A DNA stretch of 37,646 bases from Rhodospirillaceae bacterium (GCA_029267445.1 JAJUIU010000035.1:1-37646), one strand, 5' to 3'; counted from the first letter of the stretch, positions 17,967 through 26,838 are shown. The notes: generated from the sequence alone by a model not told the origin. Program-made: numbers and translations.

Positions 17967-18824
17967 TCAGAACCCCCGCGCCGGGAAGGACGGGGGGCGT
18001 TGGAGCCAGTTGTCGGCGGGGTAGCTGGCGGCGGCGTCGACGCAGTGGACTGCGTAGGCGTGGCGGGAGCGGTCGGAGGTGTTGGGGCCAGACAGGTGCG
18101 GCAACAGGCCGTGCAGGACGATGAGGGTTCCGGCCTTCGCCTCCAGCGGGACATAGCCGTTCTCCGGCGACACGGGCGGCCAGGGGGTGGGGTCCAGCAC
18201 GTCCATGCGCACACCGCCCCCGGGCCTGCGCACGAAGCGGGACTTCAGCCCCGCCCGGTGGCCGCCGGGCAGCGCCCACATGCAGCCATTGTCCACCGTC
18301 GCGTCCTGGAGCGCGAACCAGAGGCCGATGACGGTCGGCGGGTCGGAGTAGAGGAAGGTCGCGTCCTGGTGGCACACCACCTCGCCCCCGATGCGCGGCT
18401 GCTTAAAGATGTACATGGACTGCATCAGCAGCGGCCGCGCCATGCCGAGATCGGCCAGGAGATCGGCGAGGCGCGGATCGCGGGAGAAGCGGTCGAAGGC
18501 CGGGTCGCGGTCGTGCAGGGCGTGGCCGATCTTGTTGATGGAAAGGTCCAGCGGCTGGCGGAGCGACCCGTCGGGCGCAAACGCCCCCTCCTCGAAGAAG
18601 CAGCGCACCTGGTCGCCGGAGGTGAGGAACCAGTCGTCGCTCGTCTTCTCCTGGTTCACGGTGGAGAAGACGCTTGCTGCCTCCGCCGGGTCGAAGCCGG
18701 CCACGATGTCGCCCGCGCGACGGATGAGGGCGGCGCAGTCGGCCGGGCTCGCGAAATCCTCGATCACGAGGAAACCGTCCCGATCGAAGGCGGCGCGGCG
18801 GTGGGAGGCGGTGTCGAGGGGCAT
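17967..18824 (-). CDS. Phytanoyl-CoA dioxygenase family protein
   Basis: A 285-residue Fe(II)/2-oxoglutarate-dependent oxygenase-like protein. The metal triad is visible as HQD (H152, D154) and H243 in LPHLSGPNTSDRSRH; Arg252/254 is positioned to bind 2-oxoglutarate. The N-terminal RAAFDRDGFLVIEDF is the standard opening of the PhyH family. The substrate is not evident; relatives hydroxylate phytanoyl-CoA, ectoine or other small molecules. The start at 18824 has GGAAG upstream. The gene is bracketed by palindromic elements A and B, lies upstream of the GxxExxY gene on the same strand, and shows no sign of truncation. Confidence 0.87.
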   Translation of the reverse strand: MPLDTASHRRAAFDRDGFLVIEDFASPADCAALIRRAGDIVAGFDPAEAASVFSTVNQEKTSDDWFLTSGDQVRCFFEEGAFAPDGSLRQPLDLSINKIGHALHDRDPAFDRFSRDPRLADLLADLGMARPLLMQSMYIFKQPRIGGEVVCHQDATFLYSDPPTVIGLWFALQDATVDNGCMWALPGGHRAGLKSRFVRRPGGGVRMDVLDPTPWPPVSPENGYVPLEAKAGTLIVLHGLLPHLSGPNTSDRSRHAYAVHCVDAAASYPADNWLQRPPSFPARGF

Positions 18825-18873
18825 GGTCTTCCAGTGTCAACATGGGCAGGACGGCGCCTGCCCAAGGGCCGAT

Positions 18874-19054
18874 TTCAACACGAAGGCACGAAGACACAAA
18901 GGCACGAAGATGCCAAGGCGGCGGCGGCATGGGACCTTGGAGGCCCTATTGAGCCGGCCCGGGGCCGGCTCGGGCGAGCCATGCCGGAGAGCGCGTGCGT
19001 GGTCCCGAGCGCCAAATCCTTTGTGTCTTTGTGTCTTCATGCCTTCGTGTTGAA
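18874..19054. repeat. Palindromic element B with octamer-array arms
   Basis: The left arm 18874-18909 and right arm 19019-19054 are inverted copies (33 of 36 positions match). Each is an array of about four 8-bp units of form CACRAAGR preceded by TTCAA. The centre has a perfect hairpin, GAGCCGGCCC (18951-18960) and GGGCCGGCTC (18962-18971). It is clearly related to element A at 17762. It occupies most of the 304-nt gap between the dioxygenase gene and moaB. Confidence 0.85.
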
Positions 19055-19128
19055 GAGGCGGGGGCTTCCCACCGGCGCGCGGGTGGGGAATCATCCCGCC
19101 CGTGTTTCCGTCACGGATTGAGAGCCCC

Positions 19129-19674
19129 ATGGCCCGCATCGACGACACCCGCCCCTTCATCCCGGTGAACATCGCGGTCCTGACCGTGTCGGACACACGC
19201 GACCTGTCCACGGACAAGTCGGGCGACACGCTGGTGGAGCGGATCACGACGGACGGCCACACGGTCGTGGCGCGGGAGATCGTGAAGGACGATGTGGAGG
19301 CGATCGTCGCCAAGCTGCGCGGCTGGATCGCAGACCCGGCGGTGGACGTGGTGATCTCCACCGGCGGCACCGGCCTGACCGGGCGCGACGTGACGCCGGA
19401 GGCGTTCGACGCCGTGTTCGAGAAGCGGATCGACGGGTTCGGCGAGTTGTTCCGCCAGCTCAGCTACGAGAAAATCGGCACCAGCGCGCTGCAGAGCCGG
19501 TGCGTCGGCGGGCTGGCGGGCGGCACCTACCTGTTCGCCCTGCCCGGCAGCCCCGGCGCCTGCCGCGACGGCTGGGACCTGATCCTGAAATGGCAGCTCG
19601 ACAACCGGCACCGCCCCTGCAACCTGGTGGAGCTGATGCCCCGGCTGCTGGAGCATCAGAAGCCCAAGGCCTGA
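19129..19674 (+). CDS. moaB: Molybdenum cofactor biosynthesis protein B
   Basis: A 181-residue MoaB/MogA-family protein that binds molybdopterin and adenylylates it on the way to molybdenum cofactor. The key motif STGGTGLTGRD is at ~77-87, followed by VTPEAFDAVFEKRIDGFGELFR and the glycine-rich LPGSPGACRDGWDLIL near the C-terminus. The ATG at 19129 is preferred to an upstream GTG at 19102 because family homology (VNIAVLTVSDTR) begins soon after it; GAGAG precedes it. The 3' end overlaps the convergent glycosyltransferase gene by 19 nt. No other moa gene is in the window. Confidence is high for family, less for MoaB versus MogA role. Confidence 0.92.
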   Translation: MARIDDTRPFIPVNIAVLTVSDTRDLSTDKSGDTLVERITTDGHTVVAREIVKDDVEAIVAKLRGWIADPAVDVVISTGGTGLTGRDVTPEAFDAVFEKRIDGFGELFRQLSYEKIGTSALQSRCVGGLAGGTYLFALPGSPGACRDGWDLILKWQLDNRHRPCNLVELMPRLLEHQKPKA

Positions 19675-20240
19675 CCGCGCCGGCGGTAGGCGTCCGCGTC
19701 GTCCACGTCCCGCAGCGTGTCGGTGAAGCCGGGCTCGAGGCCCAGGGCGGCGATGCTGTCGGCCAGCGCGTGGGGCGTGGACCAGCGCACACCGGAGAGG
19801 GCGTTCAGGTCGCGCGGCGGGCGGCGGGTACCGATCAGCCAGTAGCCCCCATCCTCCGCCGGACCGAAGACGACGGCATGGCGACGCAGTTCGCGGAAGG
19901 CGCGGGCGATGGCGGCGGGGGTCACGCCCGGGATGTCGCCGCCGATCAGCACGGCGGGGCCGGGGGCCCGGGCCAGATGGCGAAGCATGCGCACGCCGAG
20001 GTCGCCCCCACCCTGGGGCACCGCGCGCCAATCCTTCGGCCAGCCGGACAGCGCGGGGTCGGGTGCGACCGCCAGCACACGGTCCCAGCGCGGATCGCGG
20101 CCCAGGACGCGCAGGGTGCGGGCCAGCGTGGCGCGGTAGAAGCGCAGCGCCTGCGCCTGCCCGATGCCGCGCGCCAGCCGCGTCTTCACCCGGCCCATGC
20201 GCGGCGCCTTCGCGAGCACGATCAGCGTCGGCCGGATCAT
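19656..20240 (-). CDS. TIGR04282-type glycosyltransferase (DUF2064)
   Basis: A 194-residue GT-A-like nucleotidyl/glycosyl transferase. The N-terminal LIVLAKAPRMGRVKTRLA is the nucleotide-binding signature of the DUF2064/CofC-like group. GGDIPGVTPAAIARAF and VFGPAEDGGYWLIGTRRP supply the metal-binding and substrate loops. Its ATG overlaps the stop of the next upstream gene (ATGA at 20237-20240), so the two are translationally coupled. The pair TIGR04282/TIGR04283 is annotated in databases as arsenosugar-biosynthesis glycosyltransferases, but no arsenic gene is in this window, so that role is unproven. The 3' end overlaps moaB by 19 nt. Confidence 0.85.
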   Translation of the reverse strand: MIRPTLIVLAKAPRMGRVKTRLARGIGQAQALRFYRATLARTLRVLGRDPRWDRVLAVAPDPALSGWPKDWRAVPQGGGDLGVRMLRHLARAPGPAVLIGGDIPGVTPAAIARAFRELRRHAVVFGPAEDGGYWLIGTRRPPRDLNALSGVRWSTPHALADSIAALGLEPGFTDTLRDVDDADAYRRRGQALGF

Positions 20241-20917
20241 CCGTAGACCCTGGCGATCAGGCGCGGCGGCACACCCAGGAACCACAGCGACAGACAGAAA
20301 AGGTTGCGGGCGGAGCGCAGCACCCATCCGTCGCGTTCCCAGCGGGCGGCGGAGGTGACCGCCGGCACGTCCAGCCCGACCAGCCGCGCCCGCCCCAGCC
20401 GGCGGACGATGTCCACATCCTCCATCAGCGGCAGCGGGCGGTAGCCGCCGACGGCGCGGTAGAGGTCGCGGTGGATCAGCAGGCCCTGGTCGCCATAGGG
20501 CAGCGCCAGGGTCCGGCAGCGCCAGGCGACCAGCGCCTCCCACCGGCGGGCGCGGGGATGGTCGGCGTCAAGCGCGAAGCGGAAATGCGCGGCCCGGACC
20601 CGGTTCGCCGGATCGGCGATGAAGCTGGCGACGGCGTCGGCCCAGCCCGGGTCCAGCCGGGTGTCGGCGTGCAGGAACAGGAGCCAGTCGCCCCCTGCCG
20701 CGCCGGCCCCGGCCGCGAGCTGCGGCCCCCGTCCGCGCGGCACCGTCACCAACCGGGCGCCGGCCGCCACCGCCAGGGCGGGCGTACCGTCGGTGGAGCC
20801 GCCGTCGCAGACCACGATCTCCAGCCCCCTCCGCCACGGCGCCAGGGACGCCAGCGTCGCCGGCAGGCCGGTGGCGGCGTTCAGGGTCGGGATCACGACG
20901 GACAGGCGGGGGATCAT
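20237..20917 (-). CDS. TIGR04283-type family 2 glycosyltransferase
   Basis: A 226-residue GT2 enzyme. LSVVIPTLNAATGLPATLASL begins the fold; EIVVCDGGSTDGT and LLFLHADTRLDPGW carry the nucleotide-sugar and DxD-type metal motifs. GDQGLLIHRDLYRAVGGYRPLPLMEDVDI is the acceptor-side ED motif region characteristic of TIGR04283. The last ~40 residues contain a hydrophobic helix (NLFCLSLWFLGV) that may sit at the membrane. It is the first gene of a coupled pair with the DUF2064 protein. The start at 20917 is the only good one, 163 nt from the divergent ParA-like gene. The product is unknown. Confidence 0.87.
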   Translation of the reverse strand: MIPRLSVVIPTLNAATGLPATLASLAPWRRGLEIVVCDGGSTDGTPALAVAAGARLVTVPRGRGPQLAAGAGAAGGDWLLFLHADTRLDPGWADAVASFIADPANRVRAAHFRFALDADHPRARRWEALVAWRCRTLALPYGDQGLLIHRDLYRAVGGYRPLPLMEDVDIVRRLGRARLVGLDVPAVTSAARWERDGWVLRSARNLFCLSLWFLGVPPRLIARVYG

Positions 20918-21080
20918 GGCCGACAGATGATCCGAACCGGCCCGTTCCGTAAAGCCCGCCTCCCACGCTTGTGAAATCGATCGGACAGAGGCGAAGCGAA
21001 AAATCGGCCTTCACGCCCCGCGCCATTGAAGGGATTACCGAAAACGGGTAACGATTCGCGGCCTAACGGAGAGAGGCCCG

Positions 21081-22067
21081 ATGTCCACAGCGACACGCCG
21101 CAAGGGGAAAGCCTTGCCGGCCCAGGCGTCGGGGCCGAAGGCTCTGGAGGCGACACTCCAGGCGGCCCCGCCGCAACGACACGAGTTCATTCCGCCGGCG
21201 CGCGGGCAGGAGAGCGAGACGATGACCCGGACCTTCATTTCGATGGCCAAGACGGGCGGCCAGGGCAAGACGCTGGTGGCGCAGATGCTGGTGCTGCAGC
21301 ACGAGCAGAAGGGCGTACCCGCCAAGCTGGCCGCCGCCGACAGCGACAACCTGAACCAGCGCTCCAAGTTCGGCCGCCTGTTCCCGGCGGTGAAGGAGCT
21401 GGGCGTCGGCGAGGACCTGACCAAGATCAAGACCTCCACCGACCCGAACCTAGCCATCAAGTACTGGGACGAGTTCGGCCGCACCCTGCTGGACGGCGGC
21501 TATGTGATCGACGTGGGCGCCAACGTGGCGTCCGAGCTGTTCGCCTGGGCCGAGGCGCGGAACGCCGGCGCCCTGCTGCGCCGCCGGAACACCGCCCCGC
21601 TGGACATGGTGGTCACCACCAAGGCCGAGAGCCAGGCGATCGAGGACGCGCGCGCCCTGATCCAGTACAGCTTCGACAAGAACGAATGGCTGCCGCTGGG
21701 CCGGCGCTACGTCGTGCTGAACGAGGTGGCGGGCAGCTTCGCCCCCTACGAGAACGACCCGGCCTTCAAGCGGCTGAAGGCGTTCCAGGGGATGGGTGTC
21801 GGCATCATCACCATGAAGCGCTGCGAGAGCGACATCTGGAACCTGCTGGAGAAGGAGTTCATCTCCGTCCGCGACGCGCTGAAGCTGACCGAGGTGGACC
21901 TCGAGAAGCGCTACGGCGTCGACGTCTGGACCGGCCATGGCGGCCTGACGGACCTGAAGGCCTGGGCGCAGGAGACGCTTTCGAACTTCGAGCGCGCGGG
22001 CCTGGTGCCGATGCAGCCGCAGTCCCGCCCGGTGATCGAGGCGGAAGCCGTGGGTGCGGGCTGCTGA
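21081..22067 (+). CDS. Orphan ParA/MinD-like P-loop ATPase
   Basis: A 328-residue protein with a deviant Walker A motif, KTGGQGKT, at ~57-64 (SMAKTGGQGKTLVAQML), as in the ParA/MinD/SRPBCC-type ATPases, and a hydrophobic strand with Asp (GGYVIDVGANVA) in the Walker B position. The N-terminal ~47 residues are disordered-looking and basic. ATG 21081 has GGAGAGAGG upstream; ATG 21222, just before the P-loop, has its own GGAGAGCGAG and is a real alternative. It resembles plasmid TraL-type or other cargo-positioning ATPases, but there is no ParB, parS-like repeat or transfer gene nearby. Function unknown. It is followed by a strong hairpin and repeats. Confidence 0.7.
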   Translation: MSTATRRKGKALPAQASGPKALEATLQAAPPQRHEFIPPARGQESETMTRTFISMAKTGGQGKTLVAQMLVLQHEQKGVPAKLAAADSDNLNQRSKFGRLFPAVKELGVGEDLTKIKTSTDPNLAIKYWDEFGRTLLDGGYVIDVGANVASELFAWAEARNAGALLRRRNTAPLDMVVTTKAESQAIEDARALIQYSFDKNEWLPLGRRYVVLNEVAGSFAPYENDPAFKRLKAFQGMGVGIITMKRCESDIWNLLEKEFISVRDALKLTEVDLEKRYGVDVWTGHGGLTDLKAWAQETLSNFERAGLVPMQPQSRPVIEAEAVGAGC

Positions 22068-22092
22068 TCCCTCGCACAGTCCCGACTTGCTG

Positions 22093-22125
22093 CCGGCCGC
22101 GCTCCCAGGGGGCGCGGCCGGTTCC
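22093..22125 (+). terminator. Hairpin terminator after the ParA-like gene
   Basis: A perfect 10-bp stem CCGGCCGCGC (22093-22102) / GCGCGGCCGG (22112-22121) with a 9-nt loop, followed by TTCCGTTT. It starts 26 nt after the stop codon. The T tract is interrupted, so efficiency is uncertain. Confidence 0.6.
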
Positions 22126-22154
22126 GTTTCGGGGTGCGGCCACACTGGAGAGGA

Positions 22155-22310
22155 ACCGTTACCCCTCCCCCCCCTCGCTTGCGCTCGGGACCCTCTCCCG
22201 CAAGGGGAGAGGGAAAGGTTGGTATTTCAGAGACTTCGCCCGTCCCTTCCTCCCCCTGTGGGGGAGGGAGGGGCCCGCCGCGCAGTGGTGGGAGGGAGAG
22301 GGGTTACGGT
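22155..22310. repeat. Intergenic inverted-repeat element with nested hairpins
   Basis: Outer arms at 22155-22166 and 22299-22310 are inverted copies (11/12). Inside are a hairpin CCCTCTCCC (22191-22199) / GGGAGAGGG (22205-22213) and another, CCTCCCCC (22249-22256) / GGGGGAGG (22260-22267). The 23-bp core at 22191-22213 is identical to 27627-27649. This is a dispersed REP-like element in the 377-nt gap between convergent genes. Confidence 0.75.
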
Positions 22311-22373
22311 GCTTCCAGGCAATCGCCGGCACTCAGTTCAAGGCCATCTGGATGGTCCGTACCCCCTCACCCT

Positions 22374-22393
22374 CCCGAGCCTGACGGCTCGGG
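22374..22393. repeat. Short hairpin in repeat-rich gap
   Basis: CCCGAGCC (22374-22381), loop TGAC, GGCTCGGG (22386-22393) is a perfect 8-bp stem. It is flanked by CCCTCACCCT and CCCTCCCTCTCCCC, so it looks like part of a second copy of the same element type. It ends about 50 nt before the response regulator stop and could also act as its terminator on the - strand. Confidence 0.6.
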
Positions 22394-22444
22394 TCCCTCC
22401 CTCTCCCCCTGGGAAAGGAGAGTCGCTGCAAAGGCGAATTACTT

Positions 22445-23043
22445 TCAGAGCCAGCCGTTGGCGCGGGCGATGCGGGCGGCTTCGACGCGGTTGGCGGCGT
22501 CGAGCTTCTGGGAGGCCTCGTGCAGGTAGTTGCGCACCGTGCCGGGCGAGAGGCCCAGCAGCTCCGCGATCTCCTTGTTGCTGCGCCCCTCCTCCGCCAG
22601 CCGCAGGAGCTGGCGCTCCCGGTCGTTCAGCGGGTCGGCGGCGTCCCAGGCCGCCTCCATCAGCTCGGGCGCCATGGCCCGGCCCCCGGCGGCGACCTTG
22701 CGCACGGCGGCGGCCAGCGTGTCGCTGGGCGTGTCCTTCAGCAGGTAGCCCCGCACCCCGGCCTCCAGCGCCCGGCGCAGATATCCTGGACGGCCGAAGG
22801 TGGTGACGATCAGGACGCGGGTCTTCGCCCCCTCCGCCTGGAGGGCCGCCGCCACGTCCAGCCCGGTCATCCCCGGCATCTCGATGTCGGCCACCAGCAG
22901 GTCCGGGCGGTGGGCGCGGACGAGGTCGAGGGCGGCGCGCCCATCGGCCGCGCGACCCACAACCTTGATGTCCCCCTCCAGCTCCAGCAGGGCCGAGAGC
23001 GCGCCCAGCACCATGGCCTGATCCTCGGCGACCACCACCTCGA

Positions 23044-23047
<4 letters not shown>
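22445..23047 (-). CDS. NarL/FixJ-family response regulator
   Basis: A 200-residue transcriptional regulator. The receiver domain begins MIEVVVAEDQ, has phospho-acceptor Asp54 in LLVADIEMPGMTG, Thr in VTTF and Lys in LLKDTPSD. The LuxR-type helix-turn-helix (~139-190) is LNDRERQLLRLAEEGRSNKEIAELLGLSPGTVRNYL. The ATG at 23047 overlaps the histidine kinase stop (ATGA, 23044-23047), so it is translationally coupled to the kinase. It closes an operon of ABC ATPase, permease, kinase and regulator. It probably controls the transporter operon itself, as is common for DesR/LiaR/YvfU-type regulators, but the signal is unknown. A frame open upstream of 23047 is not used. Confidence 0.93.
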
Positions 23048-24213
<1,166 letters not shown>

Positions 24214-24229
24214 CCTAGCAGCCCGCCCG

Positions 24230-24973
24230 TCACATGGCAGCGCGACGCTGCACGATGGCGAAAACCCCGGCCATGAGGACGCACCAGAGCGCCACCACGC
24301 CCAGATGGGTCGGTGTCGCGGGGCCGCGCTCGTAGCCGGCCACGGTGAGGGCGAGTTCGGCCAGATGGTACGAGGGCAGCAGGACCGCCGCCTGCCCCAT
24401 CCAGGCCGGCATCACATGCAGCGGGATCCAGAGCCCGCCGACGATGGAGAGCAGGAAGAACAGGACGTTGGCGATGGCGACGGCGCCCTGGCCCTTCAGG
24501 CTGTAGCCCAGCACGATGCCCATCAGGGCGAAGGGGAAGACGGAGCCCAGATGCACCGCCAGCATCAGCGCCCACGCCCCCGGCGCGAGGCGCACGCCGC
24601 CCGCGAAGACCGCCAGGGCATAGAGCACCAGCAGCAGGACGAAGGTCATGGACAGCGCCGTCGCCAGTTTGGCCGCCGGGTAGGCCCAGGCCGGCATGGG
24701 GAAGACGCGCTTCAGGGCCAGCAGCCCCTGCTCCCGCTCGAAGGCGACACCGGTGGCGAAGCCGAACAGGGCCGGGCCCAGGGCGGCGAAGACGCCGTAC
24801 GTGGCCATCAGATAGAGGCTGGCGCTGGCGTCCCGCGCCAGGGCGAGGCCGAACAGGGCGTAGAAGGCGGGTGGGAAGACCAGCGTGGGGACGACGTATT
24901 CCGGCGTGCGCAGGGCCTTCAGAAGCTCCGCACGGCTTTCCCGCGCGGCGATGGCAAGGGTGGCGGCGGTCAT
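24230..24973 (-). CDS. ABC-2 type transporter permease
   Basis: A 247-residue inner-membrane protein with about six transmembrane helices (YVVPTLVFPPAFYALFGLAL; YGVFAALGPALFGFATGVAF; SMTFVLLLVLYALAVFAGG; FPFALMGIVLGYSL; VAIANVLFFLLSIVGGLWIPL; GVVALWCVLMAGVFAIV). The segment ALKRVFPMPAWAYPAAKLATAL is the usual cytoplasmic coupling region of ABC-2 exporters. The ATG at 24973 overlaps the ATPase stop (ATGA, 24970-24973). With that ATPase it should form an exporter, probably of a drug or lipid-like molecule. The cargo cannot be read from the sequence. Confidence 0.92.
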   Translation of the reverse strand: MTAATLAIAARESRAELLKALRTPEYVVPTLVFPPAFYALFGLALARDASASLYLMATYGVFAALGPALFGFATGVAFEREQGLLALKRVFPMPAWAYPAAKLATALSMTFVLLLVLYALAVFAGGVRLAPGAWALMLAVHLGSVFPFALMGIVLGYSLKGQGAVAIANVLFFLLSIVGGLWIPLHVMPAWMGQAAVLLPSYHLAELALTVAGYERGPATPTHLGVVALWCVLMAGVFAIVQRRAAM

Positions 24974-25902
24974 GCGACGCTCCGTTCGGCTGGGGCTACG
25001 AGGGGATCGGCGGCTTGCGCGCCGGTGAGGCTGACGAACGCCTCCTCCAGGCTGGCGCCGGTCACGGTGAGGTCGGCGAGGTCTGGGTCGGCGCCCAGCA
25101 GGGCGCGCAATGTGCGCTCCGCCTCGGCGGTGGCGATCACGGCGTGGACGCCGGAGCGGGCCACCGACCGCACGTCCGGCATCGCCCGCAGCGTGGCGTC
25201 GGGAAGTGCCGTGCGGCACCGGATGGTGCGGGTCGCCACCATGGCTTTCACGCCCGCCGCCGTGTCGTCGGCCAGCACGCGGCCCCGGTCGATGACGACG
25301 ATGCGGTCGGCCAGCGCCTCCGCCTCCTCCAGGTGGTGGGTGGTCAGGATCACCCCGGCCCCGCCCGCGACCAGCGCCCGCACCGAGGCCCAGAGGGCGC
25401 GGCGCGCCTCCAGATCGAGGCCCACGGTGGGCTCGTCCAGCACCAGCAGGTCGGGCCGGCCGACCAGGGCGAGCGCGAACTGCACCCGCCGCTGCTGCCC
25501 GCCGGAGAGCGCCCGGCAGCGCCGGTCCTCAAGCCCTGTCAGCCCGGCCAGCCTGATCGCCTCGGCCACCGGAAGGGGCGATGGGTAGTATCCGGCGAAC
25601 AGGGCGACCTGTTCCCGCACGGTGAGCTGCGGCGGCAGGGTGGCGGACTGGAGCATGGCGCCCACCCGGCGGCGGGCGGCAAGGTCGCGCGGGTCGCGGC
25701 CGAACAGCCGCACCTCGCCGGCGTCCGGCAGCAGGCGGCCCAGCATCAGGCCCACGGCCGTGCTCTTGCCCGCCCCGTTCGGACCCAGGATGGCGGTCAC
25801 GCCTGCGCCGGCGACCTCCAGATCGAGGCCGTCCAGCGCCACGGTCCCGCCGTAGCGCTTGGCCGCCCGCCGCAGCGTCACCGCCGCCCCCTCCGCATCC
25901 AT
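24970..25902 (-). CDS. ABC transporter ATP-binding protein
   Basis: A 310-residue ATPase and first gene of the transporter/two-component operon. Walker A is GPNGAGKST (~40-48), the signature is LSGGQ (132-136), Walker B is LLVLDEPTVGLD (~152-163), and the switch His is in TTHHLEEAEALADRI. The C-terminal ~80 residues (ALPDATLRAMPDVRSVARSG; TGASLEEAFVSLTG) match the extra domain of CcmA/DrrA/NatA-type export ATPases. The ATG at 25902 is the family start. It is divergent from ftsE across a 179-nt region with a TGACA-GA-TGTCA palindrome. The order ATPase, permease, kinase, regulator matches what I recall of Bacillus yvfRSTU. Confidence 0.94.
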   Translation of the reverse strand: MDAEGAAVTLRRAAKRYGGTVALDGLDLEVAGAGVTAILGPNGAGKSTAVGLMLGRLLPDAGEVRLFGRDPRDLAARRRVGAMLQSATLPPQLTVREQVALFAGYYPSPLPVAEAIRLAGLTGLEDRRCRALSGGQQRRVQFALALVGRPDLLVLDEPTVGLDLEARRALWASVRALVAGGAGVILTTHHLEEAEALADRIVVIDRGRVLADDTAAGVKAMVATRTIRCRTALPDATLRAMPDVRSVARSGVHAVIATAEAERTLRALLGADPDLADLTVTGASLEEAFVSLTGAQAADPLVAPAERSVA

Positions 25903-25985
25903 CGCACCCTCCGCCGTCAGTTCGACGGGGACAGCATCGACCGGTGCGGGATGCCTGTGCAGTGCCGGGGGTCAGCCGGGCTAGG

Positions 25986-25997
25986 TGACAGATGTCA
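25986..25997. promoter_or_regulatory. TGACA-GA-TGTCA palindrome, possible operator
   Basis: A 5-bp inverted repeat with a 2-bp centre lies almost midway in the divergent region, about 84 nt from both the ABC ATPase start (25902) and the ftsE start (26082). The size suits a dimeric regulator such as the operon's own LuxR-type regulator. There is only one copy, so chance is possible. Confidence 0.35.
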
Positions 25998-26081
25998 TGC
26001 GGCACCAGATCGGTCTGTTTCCGGGGCGGCCGTCCCGATAGAATGGCGCCCTATGGAATTTCGCGAAGGAACTGGTGCGTC

Positions 26082-26834
26082 TTGGTCCGCTTCGAGAATG
26101 TGGGATTGCGGTACGGCAGCGGGCCCGAGGTCCTGCGCGACATCAGCTTCGCGCTGGAGCCGGGGACGTTCCACTTCCTGACCGGGCCCACGGGTGCGGG
26201 CAAATCCTCGCTGCTGAAGCTGCTGACCCTGTCGGAACGGCCGAGCCGGGGGCTGATCACCCTGTTCGGCCAGCCGATGAGCAAGACGCCCCGCGCCGAA
26301 TGGCCGGGGCTGCGCCGGCGCATCGGCGTGGTGTTCCAGGATTTCCGCCTGCTGGACCACATGACGGTGTTCGACAACGTGGCCCTGCCGCTCAGGATCG
26401 CGGGCTATCAGGAGAAGAAGGTGAAGGAGGGGGTGACCGACCTGATGAGCTGGGTCGGTCTGGCCGACAAGATGGGCGCCCTGCCGCCCACCCTGTCGGG
26501 CGGGCAGAAGCAGCTGGTCGCCATCGCCCGTGCCGTCATCACCAGCCCCAAGCTGATCGTGGCGGACGAGCCCACCGGCAACATCGACCGCGCCATGTCG
26601 ATGAAGATCATGCGGCTGTTCATCGAGCTGAACAAACTGGGCAGCACCGTCATCGTCGCCACCCACGACATGGTGCTGGTGGACAAGCTGCAGAAGCCGG
26701 TGCTGGAGATATTCGAGGGCAAGCTGGCCGAGGCGTCCTGGTGGATGAACCCGGACAGCCCCGACCGGCTGGGCACCCCGCGCGCCGACCATCCGCTGGA
26801 CGCGGCACCCCTGGACGATAATCCGTTCGCTTAG
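26082..26834 (+). CDS. ftsE: Cell division ATP-binding protein FtsE
   Basis: A 250-residue ABC ATPase of the FtsEX complex, which with FtsX couples ATP hydrolysis at the division site to peptidoglycan hydrolase activation. Starting at TTG 26082 (AAGGA at 26066-26070) gives VRFENVGLRYGSGPEVLRDI, the FtsE N-terminus; an ATG at 26043 is in frame but lacks a ribosome binding site. Walker A GPTGAGKSS (35-43), signature LSGGQKQLVAIARA (138-151) and Walker B VADEPTGNID (160-169) are intact. The Q-loop region VVFQDFRLLDHMTVFDNVALPLRI is characteristic of FtsE. The C-terminal tail (~225-250) is Asp/Pro-rich. No ftsX follows; the next gene is convergent 4 nt away. Confidence 0.87.
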   Translation: MVRFENVGLRYGSGPEVLRDISFALEPGTFHFLTGPTGAGKSSLLKLLTLSERPSRGLITLFGQPMSKTPRAEWPGLRRRIGVVFQDFRLLDHMTVFDNVALPLRIAGYQEKKVKEGVTDLMSWVGLADKMGALPPTLSGGQKQLVAIARAVITSPKLIVADEPTGNIDRAMSMKIMRLFIELNKLGSTVIVATHDMVLVDKLQKPVLEIFEGKLAEASWWMNPDSPDRLGTPRADHPLDAAPLDDNPFA

Positions 26835-26838
26835 GGCC

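Noticed and set aside
17762-19054. CRISPR-like array in the octamer repeats
   Set aside because: Units are 8 bp with no spacers, and the arms are inverted copies around a central hairpin.
22054-22806. Small protein genes in the gap after the ParA-like gene
   Set aside because: The open frames there are made of repeat sequence and give low-complexity translations without ribosome binding sites.
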